From Candidatus Didemnitutus sp. (lineage in GTDB: Bacteria; Verrucomicrobiota; Verrucomicrobiia; Opitutales; Opitutaceae), in contig JAHCAY010000001.1 of NCBI GenBank assembly GCA_019634575.1, positions 558,001 to 622,000 of the forward strand: 64,000 bases of DNA. Reading direction: 5' to 3'. Numbering within the stretch: the first letter of the stretch is position 1; the number at the start of each line of letters is the position of its first letter. Under the pieces are notes generated by a model. The model was not told where the DNA came from and ran no database searches. It was given only the letters and a program-made list of their open reading frames with translations. This document shows positions 1 through 8,433 of the stretch, one piece after another. A program made the position numbers and the translations under genes.

Positions 1-650
1 TCGTCGCGCCGGGTCTTCGTGAAAATCGCCGCGTCCGCCACCACGCTCTCCGGATCGCGCCCGAGCCAGCGCCGCACCATCTCGTAGAAAATCCCGAGGA
101 ACATGGTGTTCTTGCCGCTCAACGCGAAATCCTGCCGCCAGCTGAACGGCGCCGCCGGATTCGCCAGCGCACCGTGCGTGAACGTCGCGTGCACCTCGCG
201 CACGACACCGAGCTTTCCGCCGCGCAACCAGTCGACGATCGTTGCATCGAACGGCAGCGAAAACGGTGCCGGCACGATCTGCGCGACCAGTTGCGGATGC
301 TTCCTCAACTCCGACAGCATCGCCTGCGCCTCCGCGAGATCGCGCGCCATGCGCGCTTCCGTGAGCACGTGCTTGCCCGCGCGCAGCGCCGCGATCGACA
401 GCTCCGCGTGCAAATAAGGCCACGTGCCGATCACGACCACATCGATGTCCGCCGCCGCGATGATCGCCTGCGCGTCGGGCGCAACGCGCGCGATGCCGAA
501 CTCCCGCGCCACACGCTCGCTCGATTCGCGCGAGCGGTTCGCCACCGCGACGATTTCCACGCCGGGGATCGCGCGCAACAGCGGCAAATGTTTGGCGCGC
601 GTGTTCGCGCCGGCTCCGATGACGCCGACCCGAAGTCGCGCCGCGCTCAT
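1..650 (-). CDS. Gfo/Idh/MocA-family oxidoreductase, 3' end beyond window
   Basis: The first 216 codons are visible and the rest lies left of the window. The N-terminus is a Rossmann fold with the dinucleotide-binding motif VGVIGAGAN (residues 8-16), a second beta strand VEIVAVANRS (31-40), and the GKHVLTEA segment (92-99). Members of this family usually carry E-K-P at that last place, with a lysine implicated in catalysis; here it reads E-A-R, so the reaction may differ or be lost. The ATG at 650 shares its A with the TGA of scpB (TGATG), so the two genes are probably translationally coupled. Substrate cannot be told: the family acts on sugars, inositols and related polyols with NAD(P). The call at family level is firm, the function is not. 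Confidence 0.85.
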   Translation of the reverse strand, partial: MSAARLRVGVIGAGANTRAKHLPLLRAIPGVEIVAVANRSRESSERVAREFGIARVAPDAQAIIAAADIDVVVIGTWPYLHAELSIAALRAGKHVLTEARMARDLAEAQAMLSELRKHPQLVAQIVPAPFSLPFDATIVDWLRGGKLGVVREVHATFTHGALANPAAPFSWRQDFALSGKNTMFLGIFYEMVRRWLGRDPESVVADAAIFTKTRRD

Positions 651-1588
651 CACTCGGTCTTCGGCTCGCGTTCGGCCGGTGCGTCGTCGGTTGCGACCGG
701 CGCTTCACCGCCCTCGGTGGCGACAGCCGGCGCCTGGTCGAGCGTCATCTGGCTCGGCTGCGTCTCGTCGAGACCCATGTCGCCATCGCTGGCCGGCCGC
801 GGGTTGTTGGACGTATTCAGCCACGCATCGATCTGCCGCGGCGAAAGGACATCGGACGCCGGCAACTCGTCGAGCGACTTGATGCCGACAAATTCCAGAA
901 ACGCATCCGTCGTGCCGAACTGCGTCGGCCGGCCCGGCAAATCCGCGCGCCCGACCACGTAAATCAAGTCGCGCTCGAGCAGCTTCGCGATGCCGGCCTC
1001 CGCCGACACGCCGCGGATTTGCTCGATCTCGGCGCGCGTCGTCGGCTGGCGATAAGCGATAACCGCTAGCGTCTCGATCGCCGAAGCCGTCAGGCGCACC
1101 GGCGGCGGCTCGTTGCGCAGCAAGCGCACCCAGCGCGCATAACGCGGATGCGTGACCAGGCGCCAGCCGCTGTGGTTCTCGACGATCAGCACTTCGCTGT
1201 TCGTGTCGCGCAATTCCTGCGAGATCGCATCCATCGCCTCGCGGATTTGCGCGGTGGTGATGAGCGACGGCACATCGCGATAAATCTCGTCTTCCTCGGT
1301 CGGCGGCACGACCAACTCGGCGGCTTCCGTCACCGGCGCGGTCTCAGCCGCCGGTGCGGTCTCGGCCGCCGGCGCATCCGTCGCCACCATCTCCGCCTCC
1401 GTCGCGACCGCAGCCACCTCACCGGCGACTTCCGCGACCGGTTCGGCGGCCTCGCTCTCGCTCTCAAACGGCAGGCTGTCCGCCTGCTCGTGGAACCGCG
1501 TGAAAGCGGTCTGGATGTCTTTCACCGCGAGCGGTCCGTTTGAGGCGAACAGCATCACTTTGAGCACACGTTTGAGATCGAAGGCCAT
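650..1588 (-). CDS. scpB: Segregation and condensation protein B
   Basis: ScpB is the winged-helix dimer that binds the kleisin ScpA in the bacterial SMC condensin complex. The conserved core is clear in the second half: SAIETLAVIAYRQPTTRAEI, then IRGVSAEAGIAKLLERDLI and GRPTQFGTTDAFLEFVGI. The protein has 312 residues, longer than the usual 180-220. The extra length comes from an alanine/glutamate-rich insertion (about residues 40-95) inside the first winged-helix region and a disordered acidic tail after about residue 255. Both look like low-complexity linkers. ScpA is not in the window. The gene is divergent from pgi and its stop overlaps the start of the downstream oxidoreductase. Confidence 0.93.
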   Translation of the reverse strand: MAFDLKRVLKVMLFASNGPLAVKDIQTAFTRFHEQADSLPFESESEAAEPVAEVAGEVAAVATEAEMVATDAPAAETAPAAETAPVTEAAELVVPPTEEDEIYRDVPSLITTAQIREAMDAISQELRDTNSEVLIVENHSGWRLVTHPRYARWVRLLRNEPPPVRLTASAIETLAVIAYRQPTTRAEIEQIRGVSAEAGIAKLLERDLIYVVGRADLPGRPTQFGTTDAFLEFVGIKSLDELPASDVLSPRQIDAWLNTSNNPRPASDGDMGLDETQPSQMTLDQAPAVATEGGEAPVATDDAPAEREPKTE

Positions 1589-1715
1589 TGTCGCCCACGA
1601 GTGAGGGTCGCCCCGCGCAGGCTGACAATCCCGAATTGCTCACAAGCCTTCCGTGAGTCTGTGACGCTTTTCCGGCTAGCCGCGCCGCGCGTCCCGGGCT
1701 ACCTGTTTAGTCCTC

Positions 1716-3308
1716 ATGAGCTGGGACCGTTTCAAGTCACTTTACTTCCACGCGCCGAAGCTCGGCTTCGGCCTCGACATCTCCCGGATGCCGTTCCCCG
1801 ACGGCTACCTCGAATCGATGGCTCCACGCCTCGAAAAGGCCTTCGCCGACATGGCCGCCCTCGAAAAAGGCGCCATCGCGAACCCCGACGAGAACCGCAT
1901 GGTCGGCCACTACTGGCTGCGCAACGCCGAGCTCGCGCCCACGCCCGAGCTGAAGGACGCCATCACGCGCACCGTCGACTCGATCAAGGAATTCGTCGCC
2001 GCCGTGCACGCCGGCGACATCGCTCCGCCCTCCGGCGGCAAGTTCAAGGACCTGCTCGTCGTCGGCATCGGCGGCTCCGCCCTCGGCCCGCAACTCGTCA
2101 ACCACGCCCTCGGCCGCCCGAACGGCCGCCGCGACAAGATGCGCGTCACCTTCTTCGACAACACCGATCCCGACGGCATGGACTACGTGCTCGCCGAACT
2201 CGGCTCGCGCCTGAAGCAGACTCTCGTCGTCGTCATTTCCAAATCCGGCGGCACCGTCGAAACGCGCAACGGCATGCTCGAAGCCGCCGCCGCCTTCAAG
2301 CAGGCCGCCCTCGATTACCCGAAGCACTTCGTTGCCGTCACGGGCGAAGGCTCCAAGCTCGACCAGATCGCGCAAAAGGAAGGCTGGCTCGCCCGCTTCC
2401 CGATGTGGGACTGGGTCGGCGGTCGCACCTCCGAACTCTCCGCCGTCGGCCTCCTGCCCGCCGCGCTCCAAGGCATCAAGATCGACCAGATGCTCGCCGG
2501 CGCCGCCGCGATGGACGAGCTCACCCGCAAGCCGAAGCTCCGCGAAAACCCCGCCGCGCTCCTCGCGCTCACCTGGTATTGGGCCACCGACGGCAAAGGC
2601 GCCAAGGATATGGTCGTCCTCCCCTACAAGGACCGCCTGCTGCTCTTCTCGCGCTACCTCCAGCAACTCGTGATGGAGTCGCTCGGCAAGGAATTCGATC
2701 TCGCCGGCAACGTCGTCAACCAAGGCATCGCCGTTTACGGCAACAAGGGCTCGACCGACCAGCACGCCTACGTGCAGCAGCTCCGCGAAGGCGTGAACAA
2801 CTTCTTCGTCACCTTCATCGAAGTCCTCAAGGACCGCAGCGGCGACGCCCTCGAAGTCGAAGCCGGCGGCATCACCAGCGGCGATTACCTGCAAGGCTTC
2901 TTCCTCGGCACGCGCGACGCGCTCTCCGAGAAAGACCGCCACTCGATCACCGTCACGGTCGCCGACGTCTCGCCGAAAACCCTCGGCCAGCTCATCGCCC
3001 TCTACGAGCGCGCCGTAGGTCTCTACGCCTCCCTCGTCGGCATCAACGCCTACCATCAGCCCGGCGTCGAGGCCGGCAAGAAGGCCGCCACCGCCGTCAT
3101 CGCGCTCCGCGGCCAGATCGTCGCCGCCCTCAAAGCCGCGCCCGGACAGGCATTCACCGCCGACGCCCTCGCCGCGCAAATCGGCGAAACCGCGAAAGCC
3201 GAGCTCGTCTTCAAAGTCCTCGAACACCTCGCCGCCAACCCCGGCAACGGCGTCGCGAAAACCGCGAAGAAGCCGTGGTTCGAAAGCACATACGCGGCGA
3301 ACGCGTAA
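1716..3308 (+). CDS. pgi: Glucose-6-phosphate isomerase
   Basis: Interconverts glucose 6-phosphate and fructose 6-phosphate in the cytoplasm. The SIS-fold phosphosugar pocket is visible: [12 protein letters not shown] (115-126), the phosphate-binding loop [10 protein letters not shown] (174-183) and [16 protein letters not shown] (235-250). At 530 residues it is near the usual length. The ATG at 1716 is the first in frame giving a complete N-terminus; no strong Shine-Dalgarno precedes it. It is divergent from scpB, with 127 bases between starts. A coiled-coil protein gene follows after 8 bases, so the two are probably cotranscribed. With the class II aldolase at 20,467 it supports an ordinary glycolytic/gluconeogenic backbone. 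Confidence 0.96.
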   Translation: MSWDRFKSLYFHAPKLGFGLDISRMPFPDGYLESMAPRLEKAFADMAALEKGAIANPDENRMVGHYWLRNAELAPTPELKDAITRTVDSIKEFVAAVHAGDIAPPSGGKFKDLLVVGIGGSALGPQLVNHALGRPNGRRDKMRVTFFDNTDPDGMDYVLAELGSRLKQTLVVVISKSGGTVETRNGMLEAAAAFKQAALDYPKHFVAVTGEGSKLDQIAQKEGWLARFPMWDWVGGRTSELSAVGLLPAALQGIKIDQMLAGAAAMDELTRKPKLRENPAALLALTWYWATDGKGAKDMVVLPYKDRLLLFSRYLQQLVMESLGKEFDLAGNVVNQGIAVYGNKGSTDQHAYVQQLREGVNNFFVTFIEVLKDRSGDALEVEAGGITSGDYLQGFFLGTRDALSEKDRHSITVTVADVSPKTLGQLIALYERAVGLYASLVGINAYHQPGVEAGKKAATAVIALRGQIVAALKAAPGQAFTADALAAQIGETAKAELVFKVLEHLAANPGNGVAKTAKKPWFESTYAANA

Positions 3309-3316
3309 AGCCACGC

Positions 3317-4198
3317 ATGCCCACGCGCCTGCTTCTCGTAACGCTCTCGGTGCTGATCGTCGCAGGCGCGATCGGCACCGTTTTCTTCCAGCGCCAGGCC
3401 GAGCTACACGCCGCCCGGGCCGCCACGCTGGAACGCGATCTCGAGCGCGTCCGCGCCGAAGCCACCCAGGAGCACGAGCGCGCCCAAAAACTCTCCACTA
3501 AGGCCGCCGAACTCGACACCCAACTCGGCAACGCCAAGACGCGCACCACCGCGACCGAGACCAAGAACACGCAACTCGCGCGCGAGCTGACCGCCACGAA
3601 ATCCTCCCTCACCGAACGACAGCAACGCGAAGTCGCGCTGCTGTCCGAGATCGAGGCGCTGCGCCAGCAAATGCGGCTCGCCGAAACGGCATCGGCTTCC
3701 GCGCCCGCTCCAGTGGCGCCATCGAGCGCGACGCTCGCCACCTCCGCTTCCAACGCCAACACACTCGCCGCCGGCTCCGCTCTGCCGCCGAACGCGCCGG
3801 TTCCTCCCTCGTCCGCGACGGTCGGCGAGCCCTCCGCAGCCGACCTCGACGCCTACCGCGAACGCATCGCCGCCCTCGAGTCGCAGCTCACCAGCTTGCT
3901 GACCCGCGCGCTGGCCGAGCCGTCTGCCCCCCCCGCTGTCGCGCCCGCCGCGCAACCTCCGCCGGCGCCCGGCTACCGCGTCGTCCGCGTCGGACCGCAC
4001 GACGCCTTTGTCATTGTCGACTACGGCCGGGACGAAGGCGCGACAATTGGGGACGAACTCACGCTGCACCGCGGAACCACCGTCGTCGCCCGCGTTCAAA
4101 TCTCCGATGCCCGCGCCAAATTCTCCGTCGCGCAGGTTCTGCCCGCCGCGTTGAAACGACAGTTGCAGCCCGGCGATTTTGTCCTAATAGCCAAATGA
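3317..4198 (+). CDS. Membrane-anchored coiled-coil protein with C-terminal beta domain
   Basis: No named function recognised. The 293-residue protein starts at ATG 3317, 8 bases after pgi. A single N-terminal membrane helix (about residues 5-23) is followed by a long heptad-rich coiled coil (about 30-125, rich in E, R, K, A and T). Then comes an Ala/Pro/Ser linker and a compact C-terminal domain of about 70 residues beginning YRVVRVGPHDAFVIVDYG. That domain has the pattern G..GDEL...R....VARV.I.......SVAQVL, which I have seen in membrane-tethered envelope proteins of unknown role. Its last codons overlap the start of a small lipoprotein gene (ATGA), suggesting a coupled pair in the cell envelope. 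Confidence 0.75.
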   Translation: MPTRLLLVTLSVLIVAGAIGTVFFQRQAELHAARAATLERDLERVRAEATQEHERAQKLSTKAAELDTQLGNAKTRTTATETKNTQLARELTATKSSLTERQQREVALLSEIEALRQQMRLAETASASAPAPVAPSSATLATSASNANTLAAGSALPPNAPVPPSSATVGEPSAADLDAYRERIAALESQLTSLLTRALAEPSAPPAVAPAAQPPPAPGYRVVRVGPHDAFVIVDYGRDEGATIGDELTLHRGTTVVARVQISDARAKFSVAQVLPAALKRQLQPGDFVLIAK

Positions 4199-4353
4199 GC
4201 ATGCCCACTCTCCGCAAAGCCCTCCTCGCCTTGGCGCTCGCCGCCCTCGCTCTCGCCGGCCTCGCTGGCTGCACCTCGCCGCAGCAGGACTCGTCGATTC
4301 CGTGGAGCCGCCCCGCCGATTGGGAAGGCCGCATCCCCGGCATCGGCAAATAA
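4195..4353 (+). CDS. Small lipoprotein, 52 residues
   Basis: Too short for most gene callers but well supported. Its ATG overlaps the upstream stop codon (ATGA), and it has a basic start, a 20-residue Leu/Ala helix and the lipobox L-A-G-C at residues 23-26. The mature part is only 27 residues and includes PWSRPADWEGRIPG (37-50). Similar tiny lipoproteins ending in a Trp-rich P-W-x-x-P-x-x-W-E-G segment are, to my recollection, found repeatedly in Opitutaceae. Role unknown. An envelope partner of the preceding coiled-coil protein is the obvious guess from translational coupling. Confidence 0.7.
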   Translation: MSMPTLRKALLALALAALALAGLAGCTSPQQDSSIPWSRPADWEGRIPGIGK

Positions 4354-4370
4354 CCCGTGTGACGGCCGCC

Positions 4371-4471
4371 ATGACCGCGCCGGCCGAGAACACCTCGCTC
4401 GCTGTAGGAGCCTGCTTACAGGCGACCTGACGAAGCCGCGATGACCACTCCGGCTGAAAACACCTCGCTCG
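4371..4471 (+). repeat. Direct duplication of the rsmI start region around a short hairpin
   Basis: Bases 4371-4401 and 4441-4471 are two copies of the first 31 bases of rsmI, exactly 70 bases apart, with 27 of 31 positions identical. Between them sits a REP-like hairpin GCCTG-CTTA-CAGGC (4410-4423) flanked by GTAGGA and GACC. The first copy still has an ATG and codes for M-T-A-P-A-E-N-T-S-L before running through the hairpin into a stop (4428-4430). It is therefore a 19-codon leader-like frame in front of the real gene. Confidence 0.75.
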
Positions 4472-5163
4472 TCCCCCAGCCCGGCCACCTCTACGTGGTC
4501 GCTACGCCGATCGGCAACCTCGCCGACATCACGGACCGCGCCCGAGCCATCCTCGCCGGCGTCAACGTCATCGCCTGCGAAGACACGCGCACCACTGGCG
4601 TCCTGCTGCATCGCCTCGGCCTGCACAAGGAACTGGTCCCCTATCACGAGCACAACGAGACCGAAGCCGCCGACCGCCTCGCCGACCTCGTTGGCCTCGG
4701 CAAATCCGTCGCCGTCGTCAGCGACGCCGGCACACCCGCGCTGAGCGATCCCGGCTTCCGCGTCGTCCGCGCCTGCCGCCGCCGCAATCTCCCGGTCGTC
4801 CCCGTTCCCGGCGCCAGCGCGCTCACCGCCGTGCTCAGCGCCGCCGGCCTGCCGACCAACGGCTTCCTTTTCGCCGGCTTCCTGCCCCCCAAATCCGCCG
4901 CACGCATCGCGTTTCTCCAAAAGCACCGCGACTTCGACTACACGATCGCGCTCTACGAAAGCTGCCACCGCATCGACAAATTCGCCGCCGAGATCGTCGA
5001 GCACCTCGGCCCCGACCGCGTGATCTGCATCGCGAAGGAGATCACCAAACTCCACGAAACCTTCCTCATCGGTCTCGCTGCCGACGTGCAGGCCCGCCTA
5101 ATGAAAGGCAGCCTGAAGGGCGAGTTCGTCGTCCTGATCGCACCGAAGGACTTCACGCCGTAA
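4441..5163 (+). CDS. rsmI: 16S rRNA (cytidine-1402-2'-O)-methyltransferase
   Basis: RsmI methylates C1402 in the decoding centre of 16S rRNA using SAM. It belongs to the tetrapyrrole-methylase fold. Family hallmarks are YVVATPIGNLADIT (16-29), CEDTRTTGVLL (45-55), VAVVSDAGTPALSDPG (91-106) and VPGASALTAVL (122-132). At 240 residues it is shorter than the usual 270-290 and lacks the C-terminal extension. The stop at 5161-5163 abuts a repeat element immediately. The start region is duplicated upstream (4371), so the ATG at 4441 is chosen because only that copy continues into the enzyme. Confidence 0.94.
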   Translation: MTTPAENTSLVPQPGHLYVVATPIGNLADITDRARAILAGVNVIACEDTRTTGVLLHRLGLHKELVPYHEHNETEAADRLADLVGLGKSVAVVSDAGTPALSDPGFRVVRACRRRNLPVVPVPGASALTAVLSAAGLPTNGFLFAGFLPPKSAARIAFLQKHRDFDYTIALYESCHRIDKFAAEIVEHLGPDRVICIAKEITKLHETFLIGLAADVQARLMKGSLKGEFVVLIAPKDFTP

Positions 5164-5381
5164 AACCACAGATGAACACAGCTGGACACAGATACTGCTC
5201 TGAAAAGTCCGTGAGGCTGTCGCTCGGAGTGGCAAGCCGTGGGCCAATCCTGTTGGCCACAAAAGGCGCAGAAACCCTTTGTGCCTTTTGCGCTTTTTGT
5301 GGCCCCTCGAAACGATCCTTCGTTCGGACATGACCGCCGCCTACTGGGTCCATCTGCGTCCTTCTGTGTTCATCTGTGGTT
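5164..5381. repeat. 218-bp element with 18-bp perfect terminal inverted repeats
   Basis: The left end, AACCACAGATGAACACAG (5164-5181), is matched exactly by its reverse complement at 5364-5381. Inside is a second inverted repeat, GGCCACAAAAGGCGCA (5255-5270) against 5289-5304, with one mismatch. The element begins at the base after the rsmI stop codon and its right end runs into the Ppx/GppA reading frame. It encodes no transposase, so it resembles a MITE or large REP-like palindrome. Repeats built on CCACAGATGAACACAG are common in some environmental bacterial genomes. Confidence 0.85.
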
Positions 5382-6314
5382 AACTCTCCTCCAGTCGCCG
5401 TCATCGATATCGGCAGCAACTCCATCAAGGTGCTCGTCGCCGCGCGCGCCGCAGACGGCGGGCTCGATGTGCTGAAACACGAATCGCTCGACGCGCGCAT
5501 CAGCGCCGGTATCAGCGCCGCCACGCCGCGCCTGAGCGAGGAAGGCATGACGCGCGGCCTCGCCGCCATCCAAGAACTGCTCACGCTCGCCGCGCCTTAC
5601 TCTCCCGCGCGCACGCTGCTCGTCGCGACCAGCGCCGTGCGCGACGCCGCCAACGGCTCCGAGTTCCGCGCGCGCGTCCGCACGGCGACCGGTCACGAGA
5701 TCCGCATTCTCACCGGACGCGAAGAGGCGAACGGCATCGGCCGTGGCCTCACTGCCGACCCCGCGCTCGCCGCCCTGCGTGACTTCTATGTCTTCGATCT
5801 CGGCGGCGGCTCGCTCGAGTGCCTCGAGTTCCGCAACCGCGAAATCCAACAGGAACTCAGCCTCCAACTCGGCTGCGTGCGCCTGACCGAAAAATTCGTG
5901 CGCGACACCTCCGCGCCCTTCTCGACGGAAAGCCGCGCCCTGATCATGGCCCACGTTGCGGCCACCTTGGACTCCTCGGGCTTCCGCCTCGGTGCGACTC
6001 GCTGCGCCATCGGCACCGGTGGCACGGTCGCCACGATCCGCAAAATCCTCGGCGCCCGCCGTGGTATCGAGGCGGAGCAAACCGAGTCCATCGTCACGCT
6101 CGCCGAAATCCGCGCTCTGCTCGACTTCTTGGCTGCGCTCCCGCTCGCCGAGCGGCAAGGCGTCGCCGGCCTGCCCGCCACACGCGCCGACGTTTTTCCC
6201 ACCGCGCTCGCCACAATCATCGCGGTCGCCGAAGCCGGCGGCTTCACGGAGTTCCACCACAGTTTCTACAACCTCCGCTACGGTCTCGCCGCGGAGCTGC
6301 TCCTGACGCCCTGA
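5376..6314 (+). CDS. Ppx/GppA-family phosphatase
   Basis: ASKHA-fold enzyme that hydrolyses polyphosphate or pppGpp. Visible motifs are VIDIGSNSIKVLVA (9-22), TSAVRDAANG, GREEANGIGRGL, the phosphate-binding VFDLGGGSLECLEF, and GTGGTVATIRK. The 312-residue length fits the short, catalytic-core-only form, so no C-terminal HD domain is present. The only usable start before the conserved core is GTG 5376, which lies inside the terminal inverted repeat of the upstream element. No Shine-Dalgarno is apparent. Whether substrate is polyP or pppGpp cannot be decided from sequence. Confidence 0.9.
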   Translation: MVNSPPVAVIDIGSNSIKVLVAARAADGGLDVLKHESLDARISAGISAATPRLSEEGMTRGLAAIQELLTLAAPYSPARTLLVATSAVRDAANGSEFRARVRTATGHEIRILTGREEANGIGRGLTADPALAALRDFYVFDLGGGSLECLEFRNREIQQELSLQLGCVRLTEKFVRDTSAPFSTESRALIMAHVAATLDSSGFRLGATRCAIGTGGTVATIRKILGARRGIEAEQTESIVTLAEIRALLDFLAALPLAERQGVAGLPATRADVFPTALATIIAVAEAGGFTEFHHSFYNLRYGLAAELLLTP

Positions 6315-6338
6315 CGCAATGTAGGGCGGAGTCGCCGG

Positions 6339-6354
6339 AGGTGGATCGCCACCT
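6339..6354. terminator. Short hairpin between convergent genes
   Basis: AGGTGG-ATCG-CCACCT forms a 6-bp stem with a 4-base loop, followed on the plus strand by ATCCTTTT. It lies between the end of the Ppx/GppA gene and the end of the convergent rluA-type gene, overlapping the latter's stop codon. It could be a weak terminator for the plus-strand gene. Confidence 0.4.
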
Positions 6355-7276
6355 ATCCTTTTCGCAAGGCCTCCAGCAGCGCCTCGAAATCCGCCGGCAA
6401 CGGCGCGTGCAAATCCAGCGTCTTGCCGCTGATCGGATGCGTCAGGACGAGGTGCTCGGCGTGCAGCATTACGCGCGGCACCGGCGGCATCGCGGAATTC
6501 TGTTTCCAGCCGTAAGTCGGATCGCCGAGCAGCGGGTGACCGACCGATTTCAGGTGCACGCGGATCTGGTGTGTGCGGCCCGTGTGGATGCGGCAGCGCA
6601 GGAATGCCGCCGCTTCGCCGAACTTCTCCAACAAGACCCAATCCGTCCGCGCCGGCCGTCCGCCCTCGCCGGTCGTCATGCGATGGCGGTGCACGGGATG
6701 GCGCGCGATACCGCGATCGATCACGCCGCTCATCGCCTTCGGCACGCCGCTGACGAGCGCGACGTATTCCTTGAGCAACGTGCGCGAGGCGAACTGATCC
6801 GACAGCGCGCGGTGCGCCGCGTCGTTCTTCGCCACGACGAGCAGGCCGGTCGTCTCCTTGTCGATGCGGTGCACGATGCCGGGGCGCTCCACGCCGCCGA
6901 CGCCGCTCAGCTCGCCTTCGCAATGCGCCAGCAGCGCGTGGACGGCGGTATCCTCGCCGGTGCCGACGCCCGGATGCACGACCATGCCGGCCGGTTTGTT
7001 GAGCACGATGAGGTGCTTGTCCTCGAAAACGACATCGAGCGGGATGTCGACCGGTTTGAGTTCAGCCGGCTTCACCTCAGGCAACGAAAACTCGATCATC
7101 TGCCCGCCGCGCACGTCGTCGCTCTGCGCCACGACCTTGCCGTCGACCCTCACGAGTCCCGCTTCGAGCGCGCGCTGAAACGCAACGCGGCTATGCGCGG
7201 GAAAAGCCGCCGCGAGCACCTTGTCGATGCGTCCGCGGCGCGCGCCTTCGGGAACGGTGTGGGTATGGATGGTCAA
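6353..7276 (-). CDS. RluA-family rRNA pseudouridine synthase (RluD-like)
   Basis: Converts specific uridines in 23S rRNA to pseudouridine. An N-terminal S4 RNA-binding domain (about residues 12-65: RIDKVLAAAFPAHSR..FQRALEAGLV) precedes the catalytic domain. That domain carries the signature GIVHRIDKETTGLLVVAKN with the catalytic aspartate at about residue 139, and LNKPAGMVVHPG upstream. I chose the TTG at 7276 (307 residues). The frame stays open to an ATG at 7363, but that extension reads through a 25-bp palindromic repeat and is not conserved protein. The next gene upstream on this strand is adenosine deaminase. RluD targets (1911/1915/1917) are the likeliest but not proven. Confidence 0.9.
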   Translation of the reverse strand: MTIHTHTVPEGARRGRIDKVLAAAFPAHSRVAFQRALEAGLVRVDGKVVAQSDDVRGGQMIEFSLPEVKPAELKPVDIPLDVVFEDKHLIVLNKPAGMVVHPGVGTGEDTAVHALLAHCEGELSGVGGVERPGIVHRIDKETTGLLVVAKNDAAHRALSDQFASRTLLKEYVALVSGVPKAMSGVIDRGIARHPVHRHRMTTGEGGRPARTDWVLLEKFGEAAAFLRCRIHTGRTHQIRVHLKSVGHPLLGDPTYGWKQNSAMPPVPRVMLHAEHLVLTHPISGKTLDLHAPLPADFEALLEALRKG

Positions 7277-7335
7277 GTGGCGCTCAAGCTGAGCAGCGCG
7301 CCACACGCACGCAATGCCAAGGTGGAACCCTTCGC

Positions 7336-7413
7336 GGAGGGCGCGACTACCGCCGCGCCGCAAACGTCCGCGACGCTCCGCTACTCAACGGCGCGGCGGT
7401 AGCCGCGCCCTCC
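7336..7413. repeat. 78-bp palindromic repeat (25-bp arms)
   Basis: GGAGGGCGCGACTACCGCCG... (7336-7360) pairs with its near-perfect reverse complement at 7389-7413, 24 of 25 positions, around a 28-base loop. It lies downstream of add and upstream of the rluA-type gene on the minus strand. It looks like a REP/MITE-type element. It may act as a transcript end or stabiliser, though no T-run follows. Confidence 0.8.
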
Positions 7414-7426
7414 ATAACGTCGAGCA

Positions 7427-8422
7427 TTACGCCCAAAGCTGGGTCGCGAGCGCGTCCAGTTGCGCAAGGTGCGGCCCTTTCTGCGCGTCGGGCAGCAAAG
7501 CCAGTTCGAAGCCATGCCGCGCGACCTGCGCGAGTTCTCGACAGGTGAAACCGCGGTGTTCGGCCAGGGCGACGTAGTCGTCGGTGAGTGTATTGCCGAA
7601 GGAGATCGGGTCGTCGGTGCTGACCGTGACTTTTACGCCGGCGTCGAACAGCGCACGGATCGGATGCGTGGCGAGTGTGACGCCGGGCATGAGCTTGTGA
7701 TTGCTGATCGGGCAGACATCAAGGCCGATGCCCTCGCGTGCGAGGCGCGCGACGAGCGCAGCGTCCTCCACGGCGCGCACGCCGTGCTCGATGCGGTGTG
7801 GATTCAGCTCGTCGAGGATGAGGCGCACGAAGTCCGCGCCCATGAACTCGCCCGCGTGCGCCTTGGTGTATTTGCCGGCGCGCCGCGCGGCGGCCCAATA
7901 CTCTGCCGTCCACGGTTCGACCGGCTTGTCTTCGAAGCCGTGCAGATCGATGCCGGCGAGGCCGGGCCAGCTGAGCGCGTCTTCGAGCACTGCACGCATT
8001 TTGTCGCCCGCACCGTCATGGTGGATGCCGAGGAAAATCCGCACCTCGAGTCCGGCGGGCACCGCGGCGCGAATCGCCTCCAACACGACGCGGCCATCGA
8101 AGCCGAGGAACTCGATGCCGCCGGACGCGAAGCTCGTCTCGACGTAGCGGACGTTCTGCGCGACGTGGCGCGCGAAGATTAGTTTCGCGGCCTCGTGGTA
8201 ACGCTCCGGCGACGTGAACCAAGAGAACGCCATGTCGAGCAGCTCGCGCTCGAAATGCGCGAAGTCGGCGAACTTGAAATCCGGCGCCCACGACGCCGGC
8301 GTGCGACCGACGAACTCCGGTCGCACGCGCTGGAGCAACTCGAGCGGCAGCGCGCCTTCGAGGTGGAGGTGCGTCTCCGTTTTCGGGAGCGATTGGATGA
8401 ACTCGCGCAGCGATTCAGACAT
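7427..8422 (-). CDS. add: Adenosine deaminase family protein
   Basis: Zinc-dependent amidohydrolase-fold purine deaminase acting in salvage. All active-site motifs are present: the metal ligands HLH (18-20) in TETHLHLEGAL, HAGEF (189-193), RIEHG with H213, and STDDP (268-272). At 331 residues it has the usual length. ATG 8422 is used because the open frame upstream of it is repeat DNA. Adenosine is the likeliest substrate, but adenine deaminases of the same subfamily (adenosine-deaminase-like) cannot be excluded. It lies between the M29 peptidase and the pseudouridine synthase on the same strand. Confidence 0.88.
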   Translation of the reverse strand: MSESLREFIQSLPKTETHLHLEGALPLELLQRVRPEFVGRTPASWAPDFKFADFAHFERELLDMAFSWFTSPERYHEAAKLIFARHVAQNVRYVETSFASGGIEFLGFDGRVVLEAIRAAVPAGLEVRIFLGIHHDGAGDKMRAVLEDALSWPGLAGIDLHGFEDKPVEPWTAEYWAAARRAGKYTKAHAGEFMGADFVRLILDELNPHRIEHGVRAVEDAALVARLAREGIGLDVCPISNHKLMPGVTLATHPIRALFDAGVKVTVSTDDPISFGNTLTDDYVALAEHRGFTCRELAQVARHGFELALLPDAQKGPHLAQLDALATQLWA

Positions 8423-8433
8423 GGCCCATGGAT

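Noticed and set aside
1737..3314. A 525-residue frame antisense to pgi, rich in G, E, D and V.
   Set aside because: Mirror frame of glucose-6-phosphate isomerase; no recognisable features.
7277..7363. An N-terminal extension of the RluA-type protein up to ATG 7,363.
   Set aside because: The added residues are not conserved and are coded by half of the 25-bp palindrome.
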